Below are positions 27,764-37,007 of a stretch of DNA of 63,017 bases, one piece after another. Each line of letters opens with the position of its first letter. Position 1 is the stretch's first letter. Origin of the DNA: an uncultured Peptococcaceae bacterium (lineage in GTDB: Bacteria > Bacillota > Dehalobacteriia > UBA4068); the NCBI GenBank assembly GCA_949289995.1, contig CASEQE010000046.1:1-63017 (forward strand), in the 5' to 3' direction. The notes beneath the pieces are model-generated. The model ran no database searches, was not told where the DNA came from, and saw nothing but the letters and a program-made list of their open reading frames with translations. A program made the translations under genes and the position numbers.

Positions 27764-28744
27764 TTATTCCCATTCGATGGTGCCGGTAGGTTTGGGCGTC
27801 AGGTCGTAGCAAACCCGATTGACGCCTTTTACTTCGCTGGTGATGCGCTTGGTGATATGCTGCAGCAGGGCAAAGGGCACGTCTTCTACAGTGGCGGTCA
27901 TGGCGTCTTGGGTATTGACGGCGCGGATAATTACCGGCCATTCATCGGACCGCTTGTTGTTGCGTACGCCAACGCTTTTAAAATCGGGGATTAGGGTGAA
28001 ATATTGCCATACCTTGCCTTCCAGGCCGTTTTTGGCAAATTCCTCTCGAAGGATCGCATCCGATTCCCGTACCGCTTCCAGGCGGTCGCGGGTGATGGCG
28101 CCTAGGCAGCGCACGCCCAGGCCGGGGCCGGGGAAGGGTTGACGGTAGACCATACCGGCCGGCAGGCCCAAAGCGTCGCCCACCACCCGAACTTCATCTT
28201 TAAACAGCAGGCGCAGAGGTTCTACCAGCTCAAACTGCAAATCTTCCGGCAGGCCGCCTACATTGTGATGGGCCTTTACGCCGCCGCTTTCCAGAATGTC
28301 GGGATAGATGGTGCCCTGCGCCAGAAAATGGATATCTTCCTGCTTGCGGGCTTCTTCTTCAAATACGCGAATGAATTCGGCGCCGATGACCTTCCGTTTT
28401 TGCTCCGGATCGCTGATCCCTTGGAGCTTGTCCAAAAAGCGATCCACCGCATCCACATAGACCAAATTCGCCTTCATCTGGTTGCGGAACACCTCCACAA
28501 CCTGTTCCGGCTCGCCCTTGCGCAGCAGGCCATGGTTCACATGAACGCATACCAGCTGTTGGCCGATGGCGCGGATCAGCAGCGCTGCCACCACAGAGCT
28601 GTCTACGCCGCCGCTGAGCGCCAAAAGTACTTTTTTATCGCCTACCTGGGCTTTGATTTCATTCACCTGTTCCTGGATGAATTGCTCCGCCAGGGCAGGT
28701 GTGACGATTCGCTCCATGTTTTCCGGGCGCTTATTGTTTGCCAT
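27764..28744 (-). CDS. guaA: GMP synthase, ATP-pyrophosphatase subunit (no glutaminase domain)
   Basis: A 326-residue protein equal to the C-terminal two thirds of ordinary GuaA. The PP-loop SGGVDSS is at residues 44-50; GTIYPDILESGG, HHNVGG and the C-terminal dimerisation end RVCYDLTPKPTGTIEWE are all present. It adenylates XMP and aminates it to GMP. The N-terminal class I glutaminase domain (about 190 residues) of usual bacterial GuaA is absent: the start follows AAAGGAGG and a promoter lies just upstream. So ammonia must come from a separate subunit, as with archaeal GuaAa/GuaAb, or from free ammonium. Confidence 0.92.
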   Translation of the reverse strand: MANNKRPENMERIVTPALAEQFIQEQVNEIKAQVGDKKVLLALSGGVDSSVVAALLIRAIGQQLVCVHVNHGLLRKGEPEQVVEVFRNQMKANLVYVDAVDRFLDKLQGISDPEQKRKVIGAEFIRVFEEEARKQEDIHFLAQGTIYPDILESGGVKAHHNVGGLPEDLQFELVEPLRLLFKDEVRVVGDALGLPAGMVYRQPFPGPGLGVRCLGAITRDRLEAVRESDAILREEFAKNGLEGKVWQYFTLIPDFKSVGVRNNKRSDEWPVIIRAVNTQDAMTATVEDVPFALLQHITKRITSEVKGVNRVCYDLTPKPTGTIEWE

Positions 28745-28823
28745 AGTCCGTTCCTCCTTTATCACGGATCGCTGTTTGTTTTGTCATATCATATGGTATA
28801 GCATTTTTTTACTGAATTTAGAC

Positions 28824-28852
28824 AATATACCACAGGGAATTTTATTTGTCAA
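28824..28852 (-). promoter_or_regulatory. sigA-type promoter for guaA
   Basis: On the minus strand a perfect TTGACA (28847-28852), 17-bp spacer, TATATT (28824-28829). The leader is about 75 nt, too short for a purine riboswitch. Confidence 0.85.
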
Positions 28853-28925
28853 CCGAAAGTCCATTTCTTCCCGCCGTTGGTTTTTGCCGCAGAAGGCCGG
28901 CGCCGGCTTTTTGGCTTTTGCCGGT

Positions 28926-28956
28926 AAAAAGGGCCCGGCCGCTAAGCGGCCGAGCC
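28926..28956 (-). terminator. Terminator after the alpha-2-macroglobulin gene
   Basis: An 11-bp GC stem (28932-28942 with 28946-28956, one G-U pair), 3-nt loop, then five Ts on the minus strand. It closes the GntR-ABC-sigma-A2M gene group. Confidence 0.9.
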
Positions 28957-28997
28957 GGTATAGGTACGATAGGTTGCGCGTTGCGCCGTTGCTTGCC

Positions 28998-31900
28998 TCA
29001 GCGGATGGTTACGGTTTGCTCTTGGCCGCTGCAGCGGGAAGCGGCCTGGCTATGGCGCAGGTATGGGGCTTCGGCAATAAAACTGCCGCCGCTTTGTACT
29101 CGGGCCGCATAGGATACCTGGCCGGAAAGTTCTTCTCCCGCTTCTTTATACACGGTGAAGGTCAAAACCTGCCCTTGCTTACCGCAAAACCAAAATTCTT
29201 TGCCGGCAGCGTTTTGGGTGTTAAAAATTTGCTTGATAAAATCCAATCCTGCCGGCAGATAATCGACAATTTCATAGCTGCCTGCCGGCGCTTGGGCAGG
29301 GATGTGATAGTTCAGGGTGACGGTTACCGGCTGATCGGCAGCAAGCGTTGCCGCTCCCTGGTTGTAGCTACGGCTGAGTTGCAGATTCCAGGCGTCGCTT
29401 CCGGCGTCTTCAGGATAGCCCGGTTCCCAGGAGGCCACGGTTACGCCAATTTCCCCTTCCCAGGAGAGCAGTTGCCATTGGGCCGCCTGCTGTTGGCTAA
29501 GCGTAACGCCCCATACGCCCTGCCGGGTTAGATCTACCGTGATTTCCTCGCCGTCCAGGCTGTAGCAAAAGACGGCTGCTTCGCCAGCCTGGCTGAGATG
29601 GGCTTGCAAAATCAGCAAACGTTGCAACAGGTAATATTCATCTTGCGGATGATTATCCTCCACATATTCCAGCAAGGCCTGGGCGCCAGGAAGATCATAA
29701 ATTCCCGCCAGCAGCGCCAGATTGGCCGTATCTTCTATGGATTGATTGGCGGCAAAAACCAAATTGCCGTCTTCATCGCTGTATAGGGCGAAGATTTCTT
29801 CCGCCAAAGGTTGGGCGGCAGCGCCGTCTCCCAAATCGGTTAAGGCTAGGGCCAAGTAGATTTGGCTTAGCGCATCGGTTTCCCCGCCGGCTTGTTCCAC
29901 ATGGGCGATCAGGTCGTTTAATACCGGTTGATTCAAAGCGGCCAAACCCCAATAGGCCAGGGCGGTTTGCTGATTCCAGGCTTGGCCTGTAAAGCTTTGG
30001 AAATAAGCGGCCAGCGCCTGTTGGTCAAAGCAGTCTGGCGCTACCGCGGCGGCGAGAACCGATACCAACAAATCGCTTTGGCTATAGGTAAAGGAGGATA
30101 TGCCGCCGTCTGCGCGCTGATATTGGCTAAGCAGAGCGATTTCTGCAGATTGATCCTCTTGGCCGATTACGCCCTGTTCCGGGAAAAAGGCGGCCAAATC
30201 CCGTTTGGCAACCAAAGCCGCCAAACGTTGTTCCAGCCGGGCGCCGCTTTGCTGGGAAAGATCCAACAAACCGCTGACAACCTGTTGCCGCCAGCTGGGG
30301 TAGAAATATAGGCGCAACACGTCGCTTTGCCGTTGGGGCAGAACAAAATCTTCGCTTAGAATATAATCGTCTCTTTGTTCATGGCCGGCTAAAGTATCTA
30401 CCACCTGGAAGGAATAGATGATACGGTCGGTGTGGTTGCCGTATTGGGCGGCTATTTCCAGGGTATAATCGCCGCTTTGGCTAAAGGCGGGCAGGGTGAT
30501 TTCCGTCCAAGCGCCGATATCTCCTTCCGCCGTGGTATTGATATCCAATTGGGGCAGGGAAATACGATAGGAAACTTTTTCCCCGTCTATCGTCTCCTGA
30601 GCGGCGGCCCGCAGGCCCACGTCCAATTGATCTCCCAGCCGGTATGCGTCGGCAATCCGGGCTTCGGCAAAAAAGTCCAAGCTGGCCTGGAGGGTAAGTT
30701 CTTCATAGGCGCAAACCGGTCCTTCGGCATAGCCTTGGGCGGTGACCCGCCAGCCGGTTACGTCATCGGGCAAGGTAAATTCCAGGCTGGCCCGGCCTTG
30801 AGCGTCGGCGTCCACTACCGCGAAATAGGCCATATCGGCAAAATCTTCCCGGCTGCCGCCGTCGCCGGCGCCTCCGGCCTCAGCGCTTTCAAAGGTTTGG
30901 GCGTCGCCTTTGGTTGCGTTTAAGGCAAAAATTTCATAGACAAAGGGATAGTAGTCATCTACTATGCCGGAGACAATATCGTTTTGGTTTTCCGCAATAG
31001 ACAGCAGGCTTTCGTCCACCACGCTAACGGCAATTTTTCCTGCCAGGGGCTGACCGTTTTGATCGGTGAAGCGCAGATCCAAGGTAACCCGATCCCCTGG
31101 TTGGTAAGAGGGTTGATCCGGGGTGATTTGAATATTGCCCCGGTAATCCTCTGGATCTTGGCAGGCCTGATAGGGCAGGACGTCGGTATAGGCGCCGTTT
31201 TGATACGCTACCGCGCTGATATAGATATTGGGCGTATCGGCGGCGGAAAATTGCCGCTGGTAGAGGTTTTCTTCCGTGGTTTGATAATCGATAATCTGGT
31301 TTTGGCTGGCGAAAAAGAGCATTTGATCCATTTTTTCCGCCGCCATCGCCGTACCGCCACCGTCGGTAACCTGTAGGTTGATGGTTTCGCCTTGACGGTA
31401 AAAGTGGTCTTGTTCTTTATCCTGGCTTTGCAGCAGAAAGATTTGATATTCGTTTTGCCGCCACAGATAGAACACCCGTTTCAGCGGATTGCCGGCGGCG
31501 TCTTCGCCGGTGATTTCCAGACGGTAATTGTCCTGGGGATAGGCCAGGGTTCCGCTGAAGGAGATTTCCCGGGTATCGTTCAAAGTCAGCTCAAACTGGT
31601 CTTCTGTTTCTTCATAGCTGCGGTAGACGGTATGTTCTTCCAATTGTTGGGTATAGGCGTTGTATTGGCTTTCCGTTTCCTGGCGGTAACCGTTATGGAT
31701 CAGGGTGGCGGTTAGCTTCAGCGGTTGAGCAAGGGAGGTATAGACTTGTTCTTTTAATGCTTCATCCGTTTCATAGGGCTGCAAATTGGCGATATCCACC
31801 GAGTAGCCCTGCAGGGTCAGTTGATAGCCGTCGCCTTGATTGGTCAATTCCCCTTCTACTTCCACTTGGTTGAGGAACACGTCGCAATAGCCTTCGGCAT

Positions 31901-34187
31901 AGATTTCGCCCCCTTCCGGCAAAGTGGCGCGTACAAACATTCCCGCCGGGTAGAGAATAGAATCCCAGCCCAAAACATCGCCGTGTATGGTCGTTTCCAC
32001 CGTGGCCTGGCCGTTTCTGTCGGTAACGATTTGCGCCTCCGGCTGATCCCAGAAGCTATAGGTTAGGGCTATGCCGGCGGCGGGGGTGCCGTCGAAATAG
32101 GCGGCTTCTATGGTCCAGGTTATGCTCTCTCCCACCATTGCCGCCTGGCGGTCGCAGCTTACCTGTAGCTGATAGGAAGGCAAGTCGTAGTTGGCCACCT
32201 GGAAAAATACGCTGTCCAGCACCATTTCTCCGCTGACGGCTTCCAAAGTATAATAGCCTTCCTGCAATTGGGGCAATTGGATTTCTCCTTCATAAGTTCC
32301 GTCTTGCACCGGCAAATCCCAAGTCAAACTATTTCCATCTCCAGGCAAATTGCCGCCGCTTAAACGGATTTCCACTTGGGAAATTTCTGCCGCATTTTGT
32401 TTAGCTTCGGCTACGCCAAACAGATATACCGTGTCGCCGGGACGGTACAGGGTGCGATCGCTATAGAGGTAATGCCAATAGTCAAAGCGCAGCGAGTCGG
32501 TTTCCCCCTGATTGTATTGACGGAACAAGGCCTGCATATTTATGGCTGCCGCCGCCAGGGTATGTTGGCCGTTGTCGATAATATATACGGTACGGCCTTG
32601 GTTGACGCCGTCGGGCAATGACAGAAGGGCTGTGCCTTGGTCGTCGGTTTTGGCGCTTTCCTTGGCGTCGTAGATGTGAATTTGCGCCGTAGCCGCTTCT
32701 TCGCCGTTATGCACCCAAAGCAGCGCATCGGTTTCTCCCTGGGCAATATATACGGCCAAGGGGGAGACGGTGAACAGGGCCTGTTTGGTTTGGCCGTACC
32801 AGGTTATTTCCGCCAGATAACTGCCTTCCGGCAGAGCTTGGGCCAGATTGATTTGGAATAGGGAGCTTTGCTCCGAAGATTGTACCGGAGCTATGGTAAA
32901 GCTAGCGTAGGTTTGCAGCGCCGCCGTGGCCAATTTTTGTTCGCCGGCGTTGCTGGTCCAGAAATAATTTCCATAGCGTTGGGCCAAAGCCGCCGCATAT
33001 TGTTCCGTTTGTTCATAGGCGTACAGGGTAACTTCCGCCGTGGGAATTTCCCCGTTTTTTTCTTCGCCCCAAGCGTATAACTGGAGGCAGGGGATGGTAT
33101 CCGGGGCAAAATTGCTTTCGTCGTTTTCGATTTGCCAGGATACCGCGGTTTCCTCGCCGGCTTGACGATCCGGGGCGGTTTGAAAACGATACACTTTTTC
33201 TTCGCCCAAAACGCTGCCGCTGGCGGCGCTTAGGGAAGCGTCCAAGGTGATTTCATAGACGGTTTCGCCGGCTAAGGGCTGTTGGGGAATGAAAATCAGC
33301 CGTCTGCCTTGCACCTGCCATTGGCCGGGAATTTCCGGGAAAATGCTTGCGGCTTTCGCCGCCGCATCGTCGATTTCCTGATTGAAGGTTATGGTTACGC
33401 CGCTAGATACGTCCACCCACACGCTTAAGTCTTGGGGATGAACCGTTTCCACGGCAAAGGGGCTTTCTGTTTGGAAGGCCCAGGTATGGGAGGCCCGCAA
33501 AGGCAAACCTGCCAAATACCGCTCCGGATCGAAGCTCAGGGTATAGACTTTTTCTTCGGTCAAAGGATTTTCGGGGGTGATCACCGCGGAAACGCCGCCG
33601 TTTTCCAACGACAGTTGGTATTCGGTGGCAGGGGTGATGATCAAAGCCTGTTGCACCAGTTCTTCGCTTAAGGATTGTTCGGCGGTAATGACGAAGCTTT
33701 CCACGGCGCCGGCGGCATTGGTTTGGGCGGTCACCTCTATGGCGCCGCTAAAGCTGCTGGGCAAGCCGTCGCTGCCGTGAAAATACTGCAGGACGCTGAA
33801 CACGCCGATAAACATGATCAGTGCCGCCGCCAAAGAGGCCAGCCAAGTGCGGCTGATTTTGGGAGAACGGCCGCCTTTGCCGCCTTTGCCGCCGGCTACC
33901 AGGCTGGGCCGCCGTTTGCAGGCCTTCTTATCCGCCGCCGTTTCCGTAAAGGCCGCCGTTTCCGTGGAGGCTTGGCAAGCCTGTTCCTCTGGGGTGAGAA
34001 TACCGCGCATATCCGTCAATTCCGCCCAGCGTAGTTGATCCCAGTCTGGTTTTTCTCCTTTTTCCGCCAGATAGGCGGATTGGCGTAAGACGTGCTCAAA
34101 CCAGGAAGGCGCGGTTTGTTTGGCCACATCCTCCCCGGTTTGCCGAAAATACTCGTTTAGCACATGTTCCACCCGTTGTGCTTCCAT
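28998..34187 (-). CDS. Membrane-anchored alpha-2-macroglobulin-like protein with putative anti-sigma N-terminus
   Basis: A 1729-residue protein. Residues 1-113 are hydrophilic, with a basic Gly/Lys stretch (91-110) before a single span (about 114-136), so the N-terminus should be cytosolic and the rest outside. The ectodomain starts with Ig-like and SbsA/Big_5-like domains (about 145-345), then macroglobulin domains: YSDRTLYRPGDTVYLFG near 575, SVVDESLLS near 1057, LPDDVTGWRVTAQGY near 1140-1150, and a helical thioester-domain-like region (about 1290-1530). The site where thioester A2Ms have C-x-E-Q reads R1317-L-E-Q, so the thioester is lost. There is no lipobox. It starts 5 bp after an ECF sigma factor gene, the usual place of an anti-sigma gene. 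A2Ms trap proteases; the sigma-control role is inference. Confidence 0.85.
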   Translation of the reverse strand: MEAQRVEHVLNEYFRQTGEDVAKQTAPSWFEHVLRQSAYLAEKGEKPDWDQLRWAELTDMRGILTPEEQACQASTETAAFTETAADKKACKRRPSLVAGGKGGKGGRSPKISRTWLASLAAALIMFIGVFSVLQYFHGSDGLPSSFSGAIEVTAQTNAAGAVESFVITAEQSLSEELVQQALIITPATEYQLSLENGGVSAVITPENPLTEEKVYTLSFDPERYLAGLPLRASHTWAFQTESPFAVETVHPQDLSVWVDVSSGVTITFNQEIDDAAAKAASIFPEIPGQWQVQGRRLIFIPQQPLAGETVYEITLDASLSAASGSVLGEEKVYRFQTAPDRQAGEETAVSWQIENDESNFAPDTIPCLQLYAWGEEKNGEIPTAEVTLYAYEQTEQYAAALAQRYGNYFWTSNAGEQKLATAALQTYASFTIAPVQSSEQSSLFQINLAQALPEGSYLAEITWYGQTKQALFTVSPLAVYIAQGETDALLWVHNGEEAATAQIHIYDAKESAKTDDQGTALLSLPDGVNQGRTVYIIDNGQHTLAAAAINMQALFRQYNQGETDSLRFDYWHYLYSDRTLYRPGDTVYLFGVAEAKQNAAEISQVEIRLSGGNLPGDGNSLTWDLPVQDGTYEGEIQLPQLQEGYYTLEAVSGEMVLDSVFFQVANYDLPSYQLQVSCDRQAAMVGESITWTIEAAYFDGTPAAGIALTYSFWDQPEAQIVTDRNGQATVETTIHGDVLGWDSILYPAGMFVRATLPEGGEIYAEGYCDVFLNQVEVEGELTNQGDGYQLTLQGYSVDIANLQPYETDEALKEQVYTSLAQPLKLTATLIHNGYRQETESQYNAYTQQLEEHTVYRSYEETEDQFELTLNDTREISFSGTLAYPQDNYRLEITGEDAAGNPLKRVFYLWRQNEYQIFLLQSQDKEQDHFYRQGETINLQVTDGGGTAMAAEKMDQMLFFASQNQIIDYQTTEENLYQRQFSAADTPNIYISAVAYQNGAYTDVLPYQACQDPEDYRGNIQITPDQPSYQPGDRVTLDLRFTDQNGQPLAGKIAVSVVDESLLSIAENQNDIVSGIVDDYYPFVYEIFALNATKGDAQTFESAEAGGAGDGGSREDFADMAYFAVVDADAQGRASLEFTLPDDVTGWRVTAQGYAEGPVCAYEELTLQASLDFFAEARIADAYRLGDQLDVGLRAAAQETIDGEKVSYRISLPQLDINTTAEGDIGAWTEITLPAFSQSGDYTLEIAAQYGNHTDRIIYSFQVVDTLAGHEQRDDYILSEDFVLPQRQSDVLRLYFYPSWRQQVVSGLLDLSQQSGARLEQRLAALVAKRDLAAFFPEQGVIGQEDQSAEIALLSQYQRADGGISSFTYSQSDLLVSVLAAAVAPDCFDQQALAAYFQSFTGQAWNQQTALAYWGLAALNQPVLNDLIAHVEQAGGETDALSQIYLALALTDLGDGAAAQPLAEEIFALYSDEDGNLVFAANQSIEDTANLALLAGIYDLPGAQALLEYVEDNHPQDEYYLLQRLLILQAHLSQAGEAAVFCYSLDGEEITVDLTRQGVWGVTLSQQQAAQWQLLSWEGEIGVTVASWEPGYPEDAGSDAWNLQLSRSYNQGAATLAADQPVTVTLNYHIPAQAPAGSYEIVDYLPAGLDFIKQIFNTQNAAGKEFWFCGKQGQVLTFTVYKEAGEELSGQVSYAARVQSGGSFIAEAPYLRHSQAASRCSGQEQTVTIR

Positions 34188-34192
34188 AGAGC

Positions 34193-34729
34193 TTACGCTC
34201 CTTTCATCGCTTCCTTTTGCTTTTGCGCATCGTTGGCAAGCAATAGCGAACGCAATTCACCGATGGCGCGGTGCAGCCGGGATTTCACAGTGCCTTCGGG
34301 AATATTCAGCACGGCGGCGATTTCCGCATATTCGTAGTTGAGATAATAACGAAGCAGCAGCGGCTCCCGATAATGTATAGGGAGTGCGGAAACGGCTTGC
34401 CGTACTGCCAGCTGTTCCGCTTGGCTGATTTGCCCGCTTTCGCCGCAGGATAGTTCCAAAGGAGATTCCACGGGGATTTCCCGGCGTTTCTTTTCCTTCA
34501 GCCGGGTTTTGCAAATATTAATCAATACCCGTTTGCTCCAGGCGGGAAAAGCTGCTTCCTCCCGTATACCGGCGCTTTTTTCCATAATGACCACCGATAA
34601 TTGGGATACGGCATCCATACTGTCGGCTTCGTTGCCCATAAACGAATAGGCCAAACGATAGTATTGGTTGCGGTTGGCAATCACATAATCCAGAAAACGT
34701 TCGCATTGCTCTTTATTTTGAATGTCCAT
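34193..34729 (-). CDS. ECF-type sigma-70 family RNA polymerase sigma factor
   Basis: A 178-residue protein with only regions 2 and 4. Region 2 spans about 22-85 (YYRLAYSFMGNEADSMDAV, then AFPAWSKRVLINICKTRL, then a basic KEKKRR). Region 4 (about 110-165) has LPIHYREPLLLRYYLNYEYAEIA and a helix-turn-helix with IPEGTVKSRLHRAI. ECF factors are normally held by a membrane anti-sigma encoded next door; here that gene would be the A2M-like protein 5 bp downstream. AAGGAGG precedes the ATG. The 85 bp upstream hold a small palindrome (34746-34761) and, on the minus strand, GGGAAC (34781-34786) resembling an ECF -35, without a convincing -10. Confidence 0.92.
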   Translation of the reverse strand: MDIQNKEQCERFLDYVIANRNQYYRLAYSFMGNEADSMDAVSQLSVVIMEKSAGIREEAAFPAWSKRVLINICKTRLKEKKRREIPVESPLELSCGESGQISQAEQLAVRQAVSALPIHYREPLLLRYYLNYEYAEIAAVLNIPEGTVKSRLHRAIGELRSLLLANDAQKQKEAMKGA

Positions 34730-34745
34730 AGAGCCTCCTTAAGAG

Positions 34746-34761
34746 CTCCTATCAATAGGAG
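34746..34761. repeat. Palindrome in the leader of the ECF sigma gene
   Basis: CTCCTAT and ATAGGAG, 7-bp arms around CA, 17 bp upstream of the sigma start. It could be an operator or could mask a ribosome site. Confidence 0.4.
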
Positions 34762-34814
34762 GTAAAATAGCCTGCGCTTTGTTCCCAAGGAAAACGATTT
34801 TTCTTAAACGTTTC

Positions 34815-37007
34815 TTAATAATTGGCTTCCGGAGCGTTGGACGCCGGTTGGTTGTCTTCCGGCGGATTCAGTAAGCCGTAACGGGTGGTGTCGTAGCGAT
34901 CCTGATCCAGATATTTTACGATGTAATACTGGTGATAATCCAATTCCATAAAACTATTATATTGGGCTACGTCGGAGACGGCGCTTTCATTAAGAATCCG
35001 CGCTATGTCTTCAGACGTATCGTAGACGGTTTCGGTTTCGTTGCCGTCATCGTCCGTTTGATAGTGGATGATACGGCGAATATCCTCCGGCCGGTCCTGC
35101 CAGATCATATTGTCGTATCCCAAATCTGCCAAAGCGGCCAAGGTTTGTTCAAAACAAGGGTACAGGGGATAGCAATAATAGACGTAGGCTTGGCTGTTTA
35201 GCTGTTCTAGATTGGCGTCGCCGTCTATATCCTGTATGTAACTGCGAAAAGACAAGGTGCCGATGGGTTGATTGCGCCGCATATATTCTGGGGTTAGGTT
35301 TTTCAATTCTGTTTCAAAAGCCGTGAGCAGAGGGGACAATTTTTCCGCCTGCCATCTTAGAAATTGGGGATCGTCTTTCCATTGGTTGTAACGATAGTCC
35401 ACAAAGGAATATATACTTTCCAGACGCACGTTTTGCGGATTTTGTTGAAATAGCAAATATTGTCCATCCAAGAAATTGCGGCTGCTATAAATTACGTCTA
35501 ATTCTTGGGCAATATCTGCCAAGGGAAGGGTGACGTTTACATATTTGCGGGCGGTTTGGCTGCCGTCTTTGAAGGTATATAGGAGATAGCAGCCGAAGAC
35601 TTGGCGATAGGCGGCTTGGTTTGCGTCTTCGTCTTGGTCTGGATCTTGGTTTTTTTGCGCTTGTTCCGCGGCCATTAGTTTTTTCTGTATGGATATGGCG
35701 GCGGCGATTTCTTCTTCCGTGGTTAGCGGGCCTTGGGCCAATTCCTTGCGAAGTTCTTCCGGGGTAGAGGAGCGCATGGAAAAATCGTCTTGGGCCACGT
35801 TGATGATATAGTCTTCGTAAACATAACTGGCCACCCCGTCGAGGCGGATTTCCACCTGGGCGGTTTGTTCCAAGGTAGGCGTAAAGCGGTTGAAACCGGC
35901 GACGTCGAAAATATTTACGCCGATGGCGGCCGCCAAACAGAGGCAGAACACGGCCAACCCCCGGAGATGCCGTTTGTAAGCTTTAAAATCTCCTTGAAGA
36001 ACGATTTCAAAGGTTTGGCAGGCCAAAACGCCGCCGATCAAACAGCCGAACAGCAGCCAACCATAGGGCAAGCCGGCCAAAGTAGCGCCGCCGGTTTCCT
36101 GCAACAACGCCGCCAGCCCCAAAGCGGCCCATAACGCCACGATATATTTTAGTAGCGGCTCCGCCCAGCGAAAGGTCACCGCCCGGCCGGCGGCTTCCGA
36201 AGGCCGGCGCAAATGTAGGGCCAAAGCGGCGGCGGCCAATAGCGCCGTGCCGGCGCCGATCCATAGATAGTCCGTAGCCAGCAGCTGATTTTCTTTAGCG
36301 GCCTGTATATAGCGGGCTAAAGGGCTGCTCCAAAAGAGAGGGGTTTGCCAATCGTATAATTCCCCGTAAAAGTTGGGATAAAAACAGGACGCCAGCTTGC
36401 GGATAATCCAGATGAAACTGGGAAAAACGCCCAGAAAAAACAGGGTTAAAGCGGTGGATATGGCCTGTATTCCTGTTAATTCCGTAGCCAGCGCCGCGGT
36501 GAAAAACAGCGCCAGGGAAAACAGCAGATGATTTGCCAAACCGGTCAGTACGGGTAAGCCCTGCATCAAGGGAGCCATGCCCATAATCCAGGCTACCAAT
36601 AAGGCCAAAAGCAAATTTAGCGCATAGGCGCTCCATAAGGAAAGCAAGGCGGCGGCGCTGCGGCTGAAAAACAGACGGCCGCGGGATATGGGCAGGGAAT
36701 GATAAAAATCCACCTGTTTTTTATCGTTGAGATAGGCGAAAAATGCCCAGGCCACCATTAAAGAACCGGCGGTGGTCACGCATAGCGTCGGTATATTGGC
36801 CAAACCAAATAATTCCTGCAAAAGCCTGGCGATTTGTTCGCTTTCCAGGACGCTTTCCGCCCCTTTTTGCCAATGGATATGGTTTTGTAGGGTCAGGGCG
36901 CAATGTACCGGCAAGGCGAAAAAATAGGCGATAAACGACCAGGCGAAAGCCCAAGGTTTTCCGCCGGCGGTGCGCAGGGTTTTACAGAAAGAGGGTTTGA
37001 AAATCAT
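34815..37007 (-). CDS. ABC transporter permease with large extracytoplasmic domain
   Basis: A 730-residue membrane protein. The first 380 residues hold about nine hydrophobic spans, with the KKQVDFYHSLPISRGRLFFSR segment typical of ABC-2 permeases after the second. The C-terminal 350 residues after the last span (about 355-375) are soluble and probably outside, resembling the DUF6449-type domain seen in permeases of GntR-linked ABC systems. It overlaps the ATPase gene by 26 bp. The transported substrate is not known; relatives respond to cell-wall antibiotics, which would fit the neighbouring ECF sigma factor. Confidence 0.85.
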   Translation of the reverse strand: MIFKPSFCKTLRTAGGKPWAFAWSFIAYFFALPVHCALTLQNHIHWQKGAESVLESEQIARLLQELFGLANIPTLCVTTAGSLMVAWAFFAYLNDKKQVDFYHSLPISRGRLFFSRSAAALLSLWSAYALNLLLALLVAWIMGMAPLMQGLPVLTGLANHLLFSLALFFTAALATELTGIQAISTALTLFFLGVFPSFIWIIRKLASCFYPNFYGELYDWQTPLFWSSPLARYIQAAKENQLLATDYLWIGAGTALLAAAALALHLRRPSEAAGRAVTFRWAEPLLKYIVALWAALGLAALLQETGGATLAGLPYGWLLFGCLIGGVLACQTFEIVLQGDFKAYKRHLRGLAVFCLCLAAAIGVNIFDVAGFNRFTPTLEQTAQVEIRLDGVASYVYEDYIINVAQDDFSMRSSTPEELRKELAQGPLTTEEEIAAAISIQKKLMAAEQAQKNQDPDQDEDANQAAYRQVFGCYLLYTFKDGSQTARKYVNVTLPLADIAQELDVIYSSRNFLDGQYLLFQQNPQNVRLESIYSFVDYRYNQWKDDPQFLRWQAEKLSPLLTAFETELKNLTPEYMRRNQPIGTLSFRSYIQDIDGDANLEQLNSQAYVYYCYPLYPCFEQTLAALADLGYDNMIWQDRPEDIRRIIHYQTDDDGNETETVYDTSEDIARILNESAVSDVAQYNSFMELDYHQYYIVKYLDQDRYDTTRYGLLNPPEDNQPASNAPEANY

